DNA of 64,000 nucleotides, from positions 62,001 to 126,000 of the forward strand of contig NZ_JAMGSL010000002.1 in the NCBI RefSeq assembly GCF_025195125.1, read 5' to 3'. The translations under genes and the position numbers were made by a program. The stretch comes from Streptomyces sp. Je 1-79 (GTDB lineage Bacteria; Actinomycetota; Actinomycetes; Streptomycetales; Streptomycetaceae). Each line of letters begins with the position of its first letter. Within the stretch, counting starts at the first letter, position 1. The notes beneath the pieces were generated by a model. It made no database searches. It was not told the DNA's origin and saw nothing but the letters and a program-made list of their open reading frames with translations. Below, piece after piece: positions 18,785-27,550 of the stretch.

Positions 18785-18807
18785 TTGCGGACAGTTACGG
18801 TCCGCAA
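18785..18807. promoter_or_regulatory. Inverted repeat TTGCGGAC-N7-GTCCGCAA
   Basis: A perfect 8-bp inverted repeat 20-42 bp upstream of the AlkZ-like gene, in the divergent region shared with corA. It could be an operator for either gene. The right half runs into CCGCAATGCGG, itself a palindrome. Confidence 0.5.
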
Positions 18808-18912
18808 TGCGGCTGGAGGCTGTGGGTCCGAGGCCGCCGCGCCCGCGTGATTCACCCCGTATATCCTGCCCGGGAGGCCTGACCGATCTTGCACACGGAG
18901 GTGGACCCCACG

Positions 18913-20040
18913 ATGTCGGAGCGTCGCCCCCGAGCCGCCTGGCGCCGCCAGCCGGAGCCGCCGGCCCCGCCGCGCCCGGAGCCGGAGCCGCCCCGGCCCG
19001 GGTCCGTACCGGAGGACCGGCCGAGCGTGGTGCAGGCCACGCTGTACCGGGACGGGCGCAAGGTGTCGTCGCCGGCGACGCTCGCCGAGACGTTCCGGCA
19101 GCTGCGGGAACACCCGGACGGCATGGCGTGGATCGGCCTGCACCGCCCGACGGAGTCCGAACTGCACTCGCTGGCGGGCGAGTTCGACCTCCACGAACTG
19201 GCGGTGGAGGACGCGCTGGAGGCGCATCAGCGCCCCAAGCTGGAACGGTACGGAGACACTCTCTTCGTCGTCCTGCGGGCCGCCCGCTATCTGGACGCCC
19301 AGGAGGAGGTCGACTTCGGCGAGCTCCACATCTTCGTGGGCCAGGACTTCGTGATCACGGTCCGCCACGGCGCCGCCCCGGACCTCTCGGCGGTCCGCCA
19401 CCGCATGGAGGAGGACCCCGACCTCCTGGCCCTGGGCCCGGAGGCGGTCCTGTACGCGATCCTGGACGCGGTCGTGGACGGTTACGCCCCGGTGGTGGCG
19501 GGCGTCCAGAACGACATCGACGAGATCGAGACCGAGGTCTTCGGCGGCGACCCCGCGGTCTCCCGCCGCATCTACGAACTCTCCCGGGAAATGGTCGAGT
19601 TCCAACGCGCGACGCGCCCCCTGGTGGGCATGCTGCACGGCCTGATGGCGGGCTTCGCGAAATACGGCACGGACGAGGAACTCCAGCGCTACCTCCGCGA
19701 CGTGGCGGACCACGTCACCCACACCAGCGAACGCGTGGACGGCTTCCGCCAGGCCCTGACGGAGATCCTGACGGTGAACGCGACGCTGGTGACGCAGCAA
19801 CAGAACGCGGAGATGCGGGCGTTGGCGGAGGCGGGCTTCGAACAGAACGAGGAGATCAAGAAGATCTCCTCGTGGGCGGCGATCCTGTTCGCCCCGACGC
19901 TGGTCGGCACGATCTACGGCATGAACTTCGACAACATGCCGGAGCTGCACTGGGCCGGCGGGTATCCGTTCGCGATCGTGCTGATGGCAGTGGTGTGTAC
20001 GAGCTTGTACGTGATCTTCAAGAAGCGGGACTGGCTGTAG
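18913..20040 (+). CDS. corA: CorA-family magnesium/cobalt transporter
   Basis: This 375-residue CorA channel has a long Pro-rich N-terminus (about 1-45), the cytosolic domain with LHRPTESELHSLAGEFDLHELAVEDALEAHQRPK, the long stalk helix and two C-terminal membrane helices. The diagnostic YGMNF motif with NMPEL follows the first helix, and the protein ends in KKRDWL. ATG 18913 is preferred over a TTG 24 bases upstream because GGAGG sits 11 bases before it. A degraded copy of its final 19 codons occurs at 49298-49360. Confidence 0.92.
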   Translation: MSERRPRAAWRRQPEPPAPPRPEPEPPRPGSVPEDRPSVVQATLYRDGRKVSSPATLAETFRQLREHPDGMAWIGLHRPTESELHSLAGEFDLHELAVEDALEAHQRPKLERYGDTLFVVLRAARYLDAQEEVDFGELHIFVGQDFVITVRHGAAPDLSAVRHRMEEDPDLLALGPEAVLYAILDAVVDGYAPVVAGVQNDIDEIETEVFGGDPAVSRRIYELSREMVEFQRATRPLVGMLHGLMAGFAKYGTDEELQRYLRDVADHVTHTSERVDGFRQALTEILTVNATLVTQQQNAEMRALAEAGFEQNEEIKKISSWAAILFAPTLVGTIYGMNFDNMPELHWAGGYPFAIVLMAVVCTSLYVIFKKRDWL

Positions 20041-20059
20041 GCGAGCCCTCCGACATCTT

Positions 20060-20469
20060 GATCGAATCCTGCCCGCGGTGCCGGTGTCCTGGCGCTGGAC
20101 GCCGACCGTGCCGGTGCCCTTCTTCACGTCCCCGGTCTCGTCGACCACCAGTACCGCCTGGTCTTCGTGCACGTGGTCCACCACGTAGTCACACACATCG
20201 TCGCGGACCCGGTCGGCGTCCCACTTGGCCCGGCCGAGCAGATGCTGCATGCCGTCCGGGGTCCTCTCCCCGGCCCATTCGGCGATGGTCCAGCAGTTCT
20301 TGCGCGGCAGGTCCGACAGCAGTCCGAGCACCAACTTCCGGACCCGGAACTGGGGTTCGACCCGTGTGAACCGTCCCGCTATCCGGCTCATCAAGCCCTC
20401 GAACGCCTCCTGCCAGCGGGCAGGGTCTACGCTGTGACCTACGACCACCGCGCGATCGTTTGTCTTCAC
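20060..20469 (-). pseudogene. IS701-type transposase, N-terminal remnant
   Basis: The minus-strand frame from GTG 20469 matches the N-terminus of IS701-family DDE transposases: GRFTRVEPQFRVRKLVLGLLSDLPRKNCWTIAEWAGERTPDGMQHLLGRAKWDADRVRDD, then LVVDETGDVKKG and GVQRQDTGTAGRI. The first catalytic aspartate (VVDETG) is present. Similarity stops after GTAGRI, where the sequence abuts the corA stop, so about two thirds of the protein is missing. No terminal repeats were recognised. Confidence 0.8.
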
Positions 20470-20558
20470 ACACCGATGATCAACGGGTGGCCGGCCCCGA
20501 CTCCACAGCGCGTCGGGGTCGCGCAGCGTCCGCCCGCCGTCCTGTGCCAGGAGGAGAT

Positions 20559-20963
20559 GTGCAACGTGGCGAAGTCTGGTGGGCGGAGTTCGACGAGCGG
20601 CGGCCGGTCGTGCTGCTGTCGGGAGACGACGCGTCCGGGATCCGGGTGATGCAGGTCGTCGCTCGCGCGGGTGTCGACATCACCGGTCTGGGCGTCGAAG
20701 TGGCGGTAGGCGCCGTGGAAGGACTGCCCTTTGAAGGCGTGCTTCGGTTCGCGTTCCCGCGTCCGGGCTTTACCCCTTGCACGTGGCTGACGACCGTGTC
20801 CCGGGACGACCTGATCGAGCGGGCGGGCGCCCTGTCCTCCGCGAAACTCAGCGAGATTGAGAACGCCCTCCGCCTCGGTGAGGAGGCGAAGGAGTGGACC
20901 CCGGCGACGACCGCGAAGCTCAGCGAGATGAGGAACGCCCTCCGTCTCGGTGGACTCGGGTAG
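20559..20963 (+). CDS. PemK/MazF-like toxin-family protein without antitoxin
   Basis: This 134-residue protein begins VQRGEVWWAEFDERRPVVLLS, the beta-barrel signature of PemK/MazF endoribonucleases, followed by VDITGLGVEVAVG and the CTWLTTVSRDDLIERAGALS segment. GTG 20559 sits right behind GGAGGAG. The C-terminus carries an internal duplication (AKLSEIENALRLG then AKLSEMRNALRLG) not usual for MazF. No antitoxin gene precedes or follows; both flanks are transposon debris. It may be a solitary toxin, an inactive relative or a stranded fragment. Confidence 0.7.
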   Translation: MQRGEVWWAEFDERRPVVLLSGDDASGIRVMQVVARAGVDITGLGVEVAVGAVEGLPFEGVLRFAFPRPGFTPCTWLTTVSRDDLIERAGALSSAKLSEIENALRLGEEAKEWTPATTAKLSEMRNALRLGGLG

Positions 20964-21093
20964 GCGGAGTAGGAAACGAACGCCCGCGACGGCGTGGTCG
21001 GTCTCGTCCAGATGATCGACGCTGCCAGCTGCCTCCTCGGCGCCCCTCACGATCGAGATCACGAACTACGGCTGGAGTGCAAAGGCAGGGTCT

Positions 21094-21840
21094 TCAAATG
21101 ATCGTCGCTGGTGGATCATGGTGTCGTGATATGTCGCCGTGAACTGCCCGATGCTGAGTGGGAGTTCGTCCGGCCGTCGCTGCCCGCGTCGTTGCGGGGG
21201 GGGGGCGGAAGCGGCTGGACGACCGCAGGGCCCTGAATGGGATTGTGCGGAAGTTCCGCACGGGGACGGCCTGGCGGGACGTGCCCGAGCGATACGGTCC
21301 ATGGGCCACGCTGCATACGCGCTTTCGCAGATGGGCGGCGGACGGGACGTTCGACCGGACGCTGCGGGCCGCGCAGGCGAAGGCGGACGCGGCGCGGGAC
21401 ACGAGTGGCTGGTGTCCGTCGATTCCACGATCGTCCGGGCTCACCAGCATGCGGCGGGAGTCCGAAAGGGGGCTCCGCGACCCGGCCCCGGCCGGTCCAG
21501 AAGCGGTCTGACCGGGGCGGCCCCGCACCCGGCCCGATCACGTCCTGGGCTCCAAGGACTACAGCTCGAAAGCGATCCGCGCCTGGCTCCGCCGTCGGGC
21601 ATACCGCACACGATTCCCGAGCGGGCCGACCAGGTCATCAACCGGGCCCGGCGAGGCAGCCGCGGTGGCCGCCCGCCGGCCTTCGACCGTGAGGTCTACG
21701 AGCACCGCCACGTCGTGGAACGGTGGCTTCAACCGCCTGAAGCAGTGGCGTGGCATCGCCACCCGCTACGAACAAAATCGCCCAGTCCTACGAAGCAGCC
21801 GTCACCCTCGCATCACTCCTGATGTGGGCGTGACATTTGA
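21094..21840 (+). pseudogene. Decayed IS5-type transposase
   Basis: Pieces of an IS5-family transposase occur in order but in shifting frames: RLDDRRALNGIVRKFRTGTAWRDVPERYGPWATLHTRFRRWAADGTFDRTLRAAQAKADAA, then LVSVDSTIVRAHQHAAG (first DDE aspartate), then GIPHTIPERADQ...RGSRGGRPPAFDREVYEHRHVVERW, then FNRLKQWRGIATRYE. The middle part is deleted. A run of nine G (21195-21203) may be one cause of the frame loss. TCAAATG at 21094-21100 and its complement at 21834-21840 may be remains of the terminal repeats. Confidence 0.75.
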
Positions 21841-21860
21841 CGACAGTACCTAGGGCCTGT

Positions 21861-21965
21861 GAGCGCCCGCACCCGGTCTCCCTGTTGTTGACCGCGCTTC
21901 GGGAGGCTGGGGCGGACGAGCAGGCCGAAGCCCTGACCGCACGGCTTCCCGCGGTGGGCGTGTGA
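21861..21965 (+). pseudogene. C-terminal fragment of a repeat-rich Streptomyces protein
   Basis: An open frame of 34 codons (ERPHPVSLLLTALREAGADEQAEALTARLPAVGV, stop) matches the repeated LLxALREAGAxxQAxALxARLP unit found in large Streptomyces repeat proteins. It has no start and abuts the IS5-type remnant, so it is the tail of a gene destroyed by the insertion. Identification is by memory of the repeat style. Confidence 0.5.
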
Positions 21966-22238
21966 AGCCTTCAGCACGATTCAGTTCAGCAGGATCAGCG
22001 GCCGCGCGACATTCCGATTCGGACGTGAACCTGATGGGAGTCGGTCACGCCATGGTCGTGGGAGGACCTGGAATAGCCCTCACGTGCGGGTTGTCGACGG
22101 TCATGCAAGACCGGAACGTCACAATCGACTATGAGAACCGCGCACACTGCGACCAAGTGAGGCTGCACCCCAAAGCTCGACGAGCGCGTGAAGCACTGGT
22201 TCGGCAAGGTGACGGTCGCGGCCCGGCCGGAATGTTCA
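21966..22238. other. Unassigned spacer before the ISL3 element
   Basis: About 270 bases with lower GC than the surroundings. Short frames exist on both strands but none shows family resemblance or a ribosome binding site. Confidence 0.5.
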
Positions 22239-22317
22239 CGAGTTTCGGTTCTGGCTCACTTTCCGTGGAGGGCTGACTGAGTGTGATGTCAGTGGCGTGT
22301 GGTGAGATGGCCGGACT

Positions 22318-22863
22318 ATGTGGTCTGTCGTGAACGACTCTGATCGAGTGCAGTGGCACTACACCCCCTTCGAGAGCGTGGGCCCGCTCCGATTCGGCAT
22401 GAGTCCCGAGGAAGCCGGCGCCGCGATGGAGTTGCAGGGGTTCACTGGAACTGCCTCCTCCATGCACCAGCGACACGGCGCCCTTGTGCTCCAGGCCGCC
22501 TTTCGCGAGATGACCGCCCCGGCGTACGTAAGAGCGGTCACCGTCTACTACAGGGAATCCGGCGGGCTGGCCTTCGTAGTCGTCGACGCACTGTGTGGAC
22601 CACTGGTCTCGATGGACGGGCTGCAGTTGGTTGGGCGGGTGCCTTCCGAGCTGACGGACCAGTTCCACGATTATCAGGAGGGGCGCGGCATGAGCCCCAT
22701 GATCTCTGTCGAGGGTGATGCGGCGTCGGACGAACTCGGGATCATGGTGCGCGCGCAACGAGCTGGCGACATCCTCTTGTCACGACCGGTCTTCGCGCGA
22801 TTCGACGGCTGGGCTCACACCGTGCATGACTGCGTCCCTAGGGACGAGTGGACTGTCCGCTGA
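22318..22863 (+). CDS. Hypothetical passenger protein inside the ISL3 element
   Basis: Unrecognised. The 181-residue soluble protein (WHYTPFESVGPLRFGMSPEEAGAAMELQGF near the start) has no signal peptide or membrane segment. The SVGPLRFGMSPEE phrase is reminiscent of small immunity-like proteins of actinobacterial toxin systems, but this is only an impression. It lies between the left inverted repeat and the convergent transposase gene, so it moves with the element. Start taken as ATG 22318; a GTG at 22330 is possible. Confidence 0.6.
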   Translation: MWSVVNDSDRVQWHYTPFESVGPLRFGMSPEEAGAAMELQGFTGTASSMHQRHGALVLQAAFREMTAPAYVRAVTVYYRESGGLAFVVVDALCGPLVSMDGLQLVGRVPSELTDQFHDYQEGRGMSPMISVEGDAASDELGIMVRAQRAGDILLSRPVFARFDGWAHTVHDCVPRDEWTVR

Positions 22864-22937
22864 CAATGCCGCGACTTCAAGCGGCGCACCGGCAGAGGAC
22901 TGGGTCAGTGACGCCCTATACGCCCTGACTACATGCT

Positions 22938-24541
22938 TCACGAGTAGAGCAGGACGCGTTTGCGGAGGAGATGAAAGCCAGCCCGGCCGAACATCTGGCG
23001 CTTGAGCATCTTGATCCGGTTGACGTGGCCTTCAACGACCCCGGAGCTCCAGGGCAGGGTGAGGCCGGCGATGACCGCATCGCGGTCACGGTCGATGCCT
23101 GCGGCCAGGGTGTGGAGGCCGGGGAAGTCGTCGCGCCGGACGGCATCGAGCCACTGCGGCAGCCGTTCGCCCTGGCGCTCAGTAAGCATCTGACCGAAGG
23201 AGCGGACGTGGCCGGTGAGAGCGTCCAGTTCAGGACAGTGGACCAGAACGGCCTTGAGCCGAAGGCGCTCCGTCTCGGTGAGGGTCTCCGGCCGGCGGAG
23301 GATCCATCCGGCGACGACCCGGGGTGACGGTGGCCGAGCCGTGACGGGGCCTGGCGAGAACCGCTTCTCCCGGAAATAGGCACGAACCCGCTGGTAGCTG
23401 CCCTGATAGCCGAGTGGCACGATCTCCTCCCACACGGTCCAGGCGTTCGTGCAGCCCTGGTTCCAGCGGTCATCCACAGGTAGGGCTTGAAGGCGTCGAG
23501 TTTGGATGGTCGGCCCTGCCACTGCCCCTGGAACAGGTCCTCCGGGGTGGCTGCGTCGGCGAGGAGCTTGACGGTGCGGGAGGTCATCCGGAGTTGGCGG
23601 CCGATCGCCCTCCGGCTGAGCCCGGCGGCCAGCAGTTCGTGGACGATTGCGTGGTTCACACGGGTGCGGTCAGCGAAGCGGTGTCCCCTTGGCCAGGGCC
23701 AGCCGGGGAGGTCTTCGAGCTTCTTCTGCTCGGGGGCGGGCTGGGCGGGAGCCGGCGCCAGGACCTGCAGGCATCCTCGGTGGTCTGCGACGCACCGCTC
23801 TGCGGCCTCGCTCAGGTTGTGCCAAAGATGCCACCTGTCCGCGACCTGCACCGCTTGTGGTGCCCCGGCCGTGGCGCCTTCGGCGGAGAACGGTGCCCGA
23901 TCGCGGCAGACCACCTCCACCCCGGGTCGTTTCGCGAGCCAAGCGGCCAGGCTGGACGCCTCCCGGTCAGGCAGTAGGTCCAGTGGACGCCGGCTTTCGA
24001 CGTCGACCAGGGCCGTCCCGTAGTGACACCCTTTGCGGGTCGCGTACTCATCGACGCCGACCACCCGCGGGGCCGGAACTTCGGGGTCGGGTAACGCTTC
24101 GACCAGCCGCAGCACCGTGCTGCGGCTCACGGACACGCCGAAGACGCGCGCCAGGCGGGCCCCGGCCCGACCGGCGAGCGCGAGGCCGACCGCGGCCAGC
24201 GTCGACCGCAGGCGTTCGGTTCGCCGGCCGTAGCGACGGGTCAAGCCCGGCAGCTGTTCGGCGAAGGTCCGCCGCCCGCACGAGATGACCGGGCAGAGGA
24301 ACCGGCGAACGTGCAGACAGAGAGCGACCCGTCTGCCTCCGCTGGGCACATCAGCGGGAAACCGCAGGTAGGAGCTGTGAATCCGCCGTGACCAGATGCC
24401 GCATCCGGGACAGATAGCCCCGGGCGCCGTGCTTCGGGCCTGTATGTGTACCGCCTCGTCGTTCACGGCGACAGACAGCACCGCCACGTCGGCGATCGAC
24501 GGGAACAGCAACTCCTCCAGCCGGAGCACCATTTCTTCCAC
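22938..24541 (-). pseudogene. ISL3-family transposase, frameshifted
   Basis: The N-terminal part reads to about 23475. It has a zinc-ribbon-like CPGCGIWSRRIHSSYLRFPADVPSGGRRV, helix-turn-helix segments and the first DDE aspartate region VVGVDEYATRKGCHYGTALVDVESRRPLDLLP. After KLDAFKPYL the frame is lost. The protein continues in another frame as DRWNQGCTNAWTVWEEI through SSGVVEGHVNRIKMLKRQMFGRAGFHLLRKRVLLYS, which carries the catalytic glutamate. A single indel near 23472-23476 separates the halves. I see no slippery heptamer there, so an inactivating mutation or sequencing error is likelier than programmed frameshifting. Confidence 0.85.
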
Positions 24542-24755
24542 GGGCCGAACTGTCAGCTACACCGCACCCGGTACGGGCCAGTTCCGGGCAACTTCTCCAG
24601 GGCTCACTCGCCCGAAGCCCGTCACTCATCGTGCGTGGTCCACGGAAAGTGAGCCAGAACCCGAGTTTCGACAGCGCCTGGGCCGGCTGAGACGTTCCCC
24701 GTTGACCAAGGACGCCGAGCTAGTAGGGGACCGGGCAGGATTGCGCCGCGTTGCG

Positions 24756-25166
24756 CTACGAGTACACCTGCCACCAGCGGTCCGCCTCAGCGTGAGCCAC
24801 GGCGGCGTCGTACTGACTCGCGTCGAAGTGGAGTTCCGGCGAGGGGTGGGGCTTGGGAGTGTGCGCCGCCCACGGAACCTCCCAGTCCGACCACAGCACG
24901 ATCTCCCCGAACCGCTGCACAACCACGGCCAGGTAGCCGCAGCAGCCACCGGTGCAGTCCGGTTCCCCCAGTTCCAGACGGCGCGCCTCGCCGGTCGCCC
25001 GGAGAGGGCTGGGGCGGCCGGCCGGCAGCGCGTCAGCTGCGTACGGTCCGCGGCCGCCTTCGCCGACCGCCTCTTCCACCACGTCCTCGCCGTTGACCCA
25101 GAAACGCAACTGGGCAGGGTACCGGGGCCCCGGCGGCAACACCTTGATCTCCAAACGATCGAACAT
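24756..25166 (-). CDS. Conserved hypothetical protein, possibly C-terminally shortened
   Basis: This 136-residue soluble protein (MFDRLEIKVLPPGPRYPAQLRFWVNGEDVVEEAVGEGGRGPYAADALPAGRPSPL) contains a CTGGCCGY cysteine cluster and WSDWEVP. I associate this layout with a Streptomyces family of unknown function that is longer at the C-terminus, going on after ...AEADRSW. Here the frame stops after EADRWWQVYS, about 95 bp from the ISL3 insertion, so the gene may have lost its end. No function can be given. Confidence 0.65.
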   Translation of the reverse strand: MFDRLEIKVLPPGPRYPAQLRFWVNGEDVVEEAVGEGGRGPYAADALPAGRPSPLRATGEARRLELGEPDCTGGCCGYLAVVVQRFGEIVLWSDWEVPWAAHTPKPHPSPELHFDASQYDAAVAHAEADRWWQVYS

Positions 25167-25322
25167 CAGACCACCCTACGGGGCGCGCTGACGCCGGCGC
25201 GCGGCCCAGATTGCGCGGTACCTCAGCCGCGCGAAACTGTCCGAACGGACGACGCCTCAAGGGTCGGCCTCCGAACCGGTACGGCAGATGACCGCCTGGG
25301 ATGCGCGCACCCGGGGCGCTGA

Positions 25323-25514
25323 TTGGCCGGTGTGACCCGCCTACCGAGGGATGTCGGACAGCCGAGGGAGTGGATCACGAGCGTCGCGGAGGAGTTTGAT
25401 GACCGTGTCCGGCAGATGCGCGCCAAGGCGCCGGAGATGGAAGAGGAAGCGGAGCAGGCCACGGACCCGCACGAGCGTCAGCGGTTGAAGGACAAGGCCC
25501 GCCGACTCAAGTAG
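25323..25514 (+). CDS. Small DUF6381-like helical protein
   Basis: This protein of about 63 residues has a strongly charged helical core, SVAEEFDDRVRQMRAKAPEMEEEAEQATDPHERQRLKDKARRLK. It is close to the short DUF6381 proteins that I recall as common in Streptomyces, function unknown. The start is uncertain: the frame opens with TTG at 25323, and GTG 25332 or 25371 would also give the conserved core. It is monocistronic. A coiled-coil interaction role is possible but unsupported. Confidence 0.6.
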   Translation: MAGVTRLPRDVGQPREWITSVAEEFDDRVRQMRAKAPEMEEEAEQATDPHERQRLKDKARRLK

Positions 25515-25657
25515 CAGAGCGACCGGGCGAGCAGCGCGGGTACCGACCCCGTGTAGCGGCGCCCTGCTGACCGTGCGGGCGTGCGTGGGCGGCTACCCCG
25601 GTTTCTCTCTGGTGCGCGTGGTTGTCGTCGTCACAGCTCGGCTCTTCGGCCCGATGC

Positions 25658-26512
25658 TCATGATGTATAGAGCTTGATGGTCTCGGCGATGAAGTGCCGG
25701 GTCTGGTCGGGGCTGAGGGCCTGGGTCTGCAGGTGTGCGTACGTCACGCTGTAGTGCCGTACGTCGGACGGCTTCTCCAGGTAGAGGTCGCTGGTGAACT
25801 TCGCCAGGTACACCACTGCCTCGCGGCTGTCGGGGAACCGCAGGAGGGAGAACTGTCCTGAGAGCCCCGGGTGAGCGCCCGCCGTGTGAGGGAGGGCCTG
25901 CACAGTGATGTGAGGCTCGGTGCTCAGTGTGTGCAGGTGTTCCAGTTGCTCGCGCATGATGTCCCGGCTGCCGACGACGCGCCGCAGGGCTGATTCGTCC
26001 AGGACCACCCACAGACGAAGGCGATGGGCAGGGTCGTAGATCCGGTGCTGACGGCGAAGCCGCACCTTGAGGCGCGCGGCGGCTTGTTCGACAGTGACCA
26101 GGGGGATCGTTTCCTCGATGACCGCGGCCGCGTAGGCGGGAGTCTGTAGAAGATCGGGAATCACCATGGGCTCGCAGGTATGGATGGAGGCGGCGGCCGT
26201 CTCCAGATCGACATACACGCTGTGGGGGATGTCGCCGTAGGCGTGCCACCAGCCTTGGCGGCCCGATTCCCTGGCCAGCTCCATCACGGAGTCGACGACA
26301 TGCTGCTCGGTGACGCCGTAGAGCTTGCACAGGTCGCGCACGTCGCGGGGGCTGACGGCACGCCGGCCGGTCTCCATGTGACTGACCTTGGCCTGGGAAA
26401 TCAGCAGCTGCGCCGCCACCTGCGTGCCGGTCAGGCCGCTGGCCTTACGGAGCCGGCGCAGCTCCGCTCCCAGTCGTCGTCCTGTGACGGTGGGGTTGTT
26501 GTTCGCCGCCAC
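25658..26512 (-). CDS. XRE-family regulator with DUF5753 domain
   Basis: This 284-residue protein has an N-terminal Cro/XRE helix-turn-helix (LGAELRRLRKASGLTGTQVAAQLLISQAKVSHMETGRRAVSPRDVRDLCKLYGV) and a C-terminal DUF5753 domain (from EPMVIPDLLQTPAYAAAVIEE to the SVTYAHLQTQALSPDQTRHFIAETI end). In Streptomyces such genes normally sit next to a small DUF397 partner and form a BldB/WhiJ-like or toxin-antitoxin-like pair. No DUF397 gene is visible on either side, so this copy is solitary or acts with a distant partner. Confidence 0.88.
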   Translation of the reverse strand: MAANNNPTVTGRRLGAELRRLRKASGLTGTQVAAQLLISQAKVSHMETGRRAVSPRDVRDLCKLYGVTEQHVVDSVMELARESGRQGWWHAYGDIPHSVYVDLETAAASIHTCEPMVIPDLLQTPAYAAAVIEETIPLVTVEQAAARLKVRLRRQHRIYDPAHRLRLWVVLDESALRRVVGSRDIMREQLEHLHTLSTEPHITVQALPHTAGAHPGLSGQFSLLRFPDSREAVVYLAKFTSDLYLEKPSDVRHYSVTYAHLQTQALSPDQTRHFIAETIKLYTS

Positions 26513-26723
26513 GGGCGGTGTACCTCCGGCTCAAAGCACTACGTGAGCCAGCAGGTTGGCATGCAGCACCGGCTGATGATCATGCGCCGCGCCGCCCGGG
26601 CCGGCGCCGGGGAAAACGGATTGTGACGATGTAATTTGCCGTTCGATGGCGCCCCGTGGAGAGCAGAGCTCCGCGCAGATGGCGGCCGTCCTCTCGTAGC
26701 GGGTGGCGATGCAGTTCACCGGG

Positions 26724-27206
26724 TCAACTCGGGGGATTCGGGCCGGGAACGGGGGCGATGAGGATCTGTGCCGCCGAGGTGATGTTCTCGGCGTCGACCG
26801 CACGGGCCATCGCCACGCGCGCCGCATCGGCTGTCGTGCGTGGCGGGACGACGAGCAGCGCGAAGTGATCGTTCTCGCCGCGGGTGATGAGCACGGTGTC
26901 GTCGTCGACGGGGAAGGAGTCGAGGCGCACGACCCGGTCGTCGACGACCAGGCGGGTGGGGACCTTCTCCCAGGCGCCGGCGTCCAGGCCGACCCGTGTG
27001 ATGGGGCCGAGGTGCGTGGTGAGCGCCTGGATCAGGGCGGGCAGCTCGGTCGCGATGTTCCGGGAGCGAGGCCACCAAGCGCCGTCGAGGACCCCTTCGC
27101 GGGCGGGCGTGGTCTGAAGCCGGAGCAGGGCCGTGCCGGGTTTCACCGCTCGGTGGATCTCGTCCGGAAGGAGCTTCGAGGGGGTGGGGGTGTCGGATTC
27201 GGCCAT
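26724..27206 (-). CDS. DUF5994 family protein (copy 1)
   Basis: This 160-residue protein contains the DUF5994 core: GVLDGAWWPRSRNIATELPALIQALTTHLGPITRVGLDAGAWEKVP, then VVRLDSFPVDDDTVLITRG and the DUF-typical LLVVPPRTTADAARVAMARAV. Function unknown; no membrane segment. Start at ATG 27206 (MAESDTPTPSK). It is divergent from a second DUF5994 gene 344 bp away, and the two share the LDGAWWP-x-SR motif, so they are paralogues in inverted arrangement. Confidence 0.85.
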   Translation of the reverse strand: MAESDTPTPSKLLPDEIHRAVKPGTALLRLQTTPAREGVLDGAWWPRSRNIATELPALIQALTTHLGPITRVGLDAGAWEKVPTRLVVDDRVVRLDSFPVDDDTVLITRGENDHFALLVVPPRTTADAARVAMARAVDAENITSAAQILIAPVPGPNPPS

Positions 27207-27550
27207 GGTGGTCCGCCTGCCTGCGCGGGGCGCCGACGCCTCTTGGCCGACGAGATACCGCCGTGCTTTCACCGTACTCTGCGCGCCCTCGGTGGTGTCC
27301 GGGCGCCCTCGACTCTGCGCGCCCGTCTGCGCGCCCGCGGTGGTGTCGCCCGCGGTGGTGTCCGGGCGCCCTCGGTTCGGGCGCGTCCCGCCCGATCGGA
27401 AATCGCCTGGTCAGAACGGCTCGCCCGACCACGGGGCGGAGTACGCTGAAGGTACCGGGAGTACCTCGAGCACCCGCTCCCATGCGGACGTCGTTTCCGG
27501 CGATCAAGACACTGGGCCGCCCTCGGGCGGCCCGGGGACGGGTCCGCGAC
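27207..27550. other. Spacer between divergent DUF5994 genes with direct repeats
   Basis: The spacer holds two direct copies of a 21-bp sequence beginning GGTGGTGTCCGGGCG (27291-27311 and 27354-27374) within a GCGCGCCC-rich stretch. It also holds an inverted repeat AGGTAC-N5-GTACCT (27450-27466) on the side of the plus-strand gene. No coding sequence is convincing. It probably carries both promoters and operators. Confidence 0.55.

Larger units (their letters stand above)
22239..24669. mobile_element. ISL3-family insertion with target duplication and passenger gene
   Basis: The element proper is 22247-24661 (2415 bp). Its ends are perfect 23-bp inverted repeats beginning GGTTCTGGCTCACTTTCC (22247-22269 and 24639-24661). 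It is flanked by the 8-bp direct repeat CGAGTTTC (22239-22246 and 24662-24669), the target-site length typical of ISL3. Inside are a minus-strand ISL3-type transposase carrying a frameshift and, unusually, a plus-strand 181-codon gene. The intact target duplication means the whole unit inserted in one event and has not been rearranged since. Confidence 0.9.

Noticed and set aside
18793..18815. Third copy of the gcl/hyi operator (GTCCGCAATGCGG)
   Set aside because: It shares CCGCAAT-CGG with the operator, but the outer TT...AA ends are missing, there is no second site 21 bp away, and the neighbouring genes are unrelated.
20966..21093. Possible antitoxin gene next to the PemK-like gene
   Set aside because: No frame of usable length with a ribosome binding site or antitoxin-like helix was found on either side.
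23465..23480. Programmed ribosomal frameshift in the ISL3 transposase
   Set aside because: No slippery heptamer or downstream pseudoknot-like structure is seen. Five bases replace a three-base codon between KPYL and DRWN, which looks like a plain indel.
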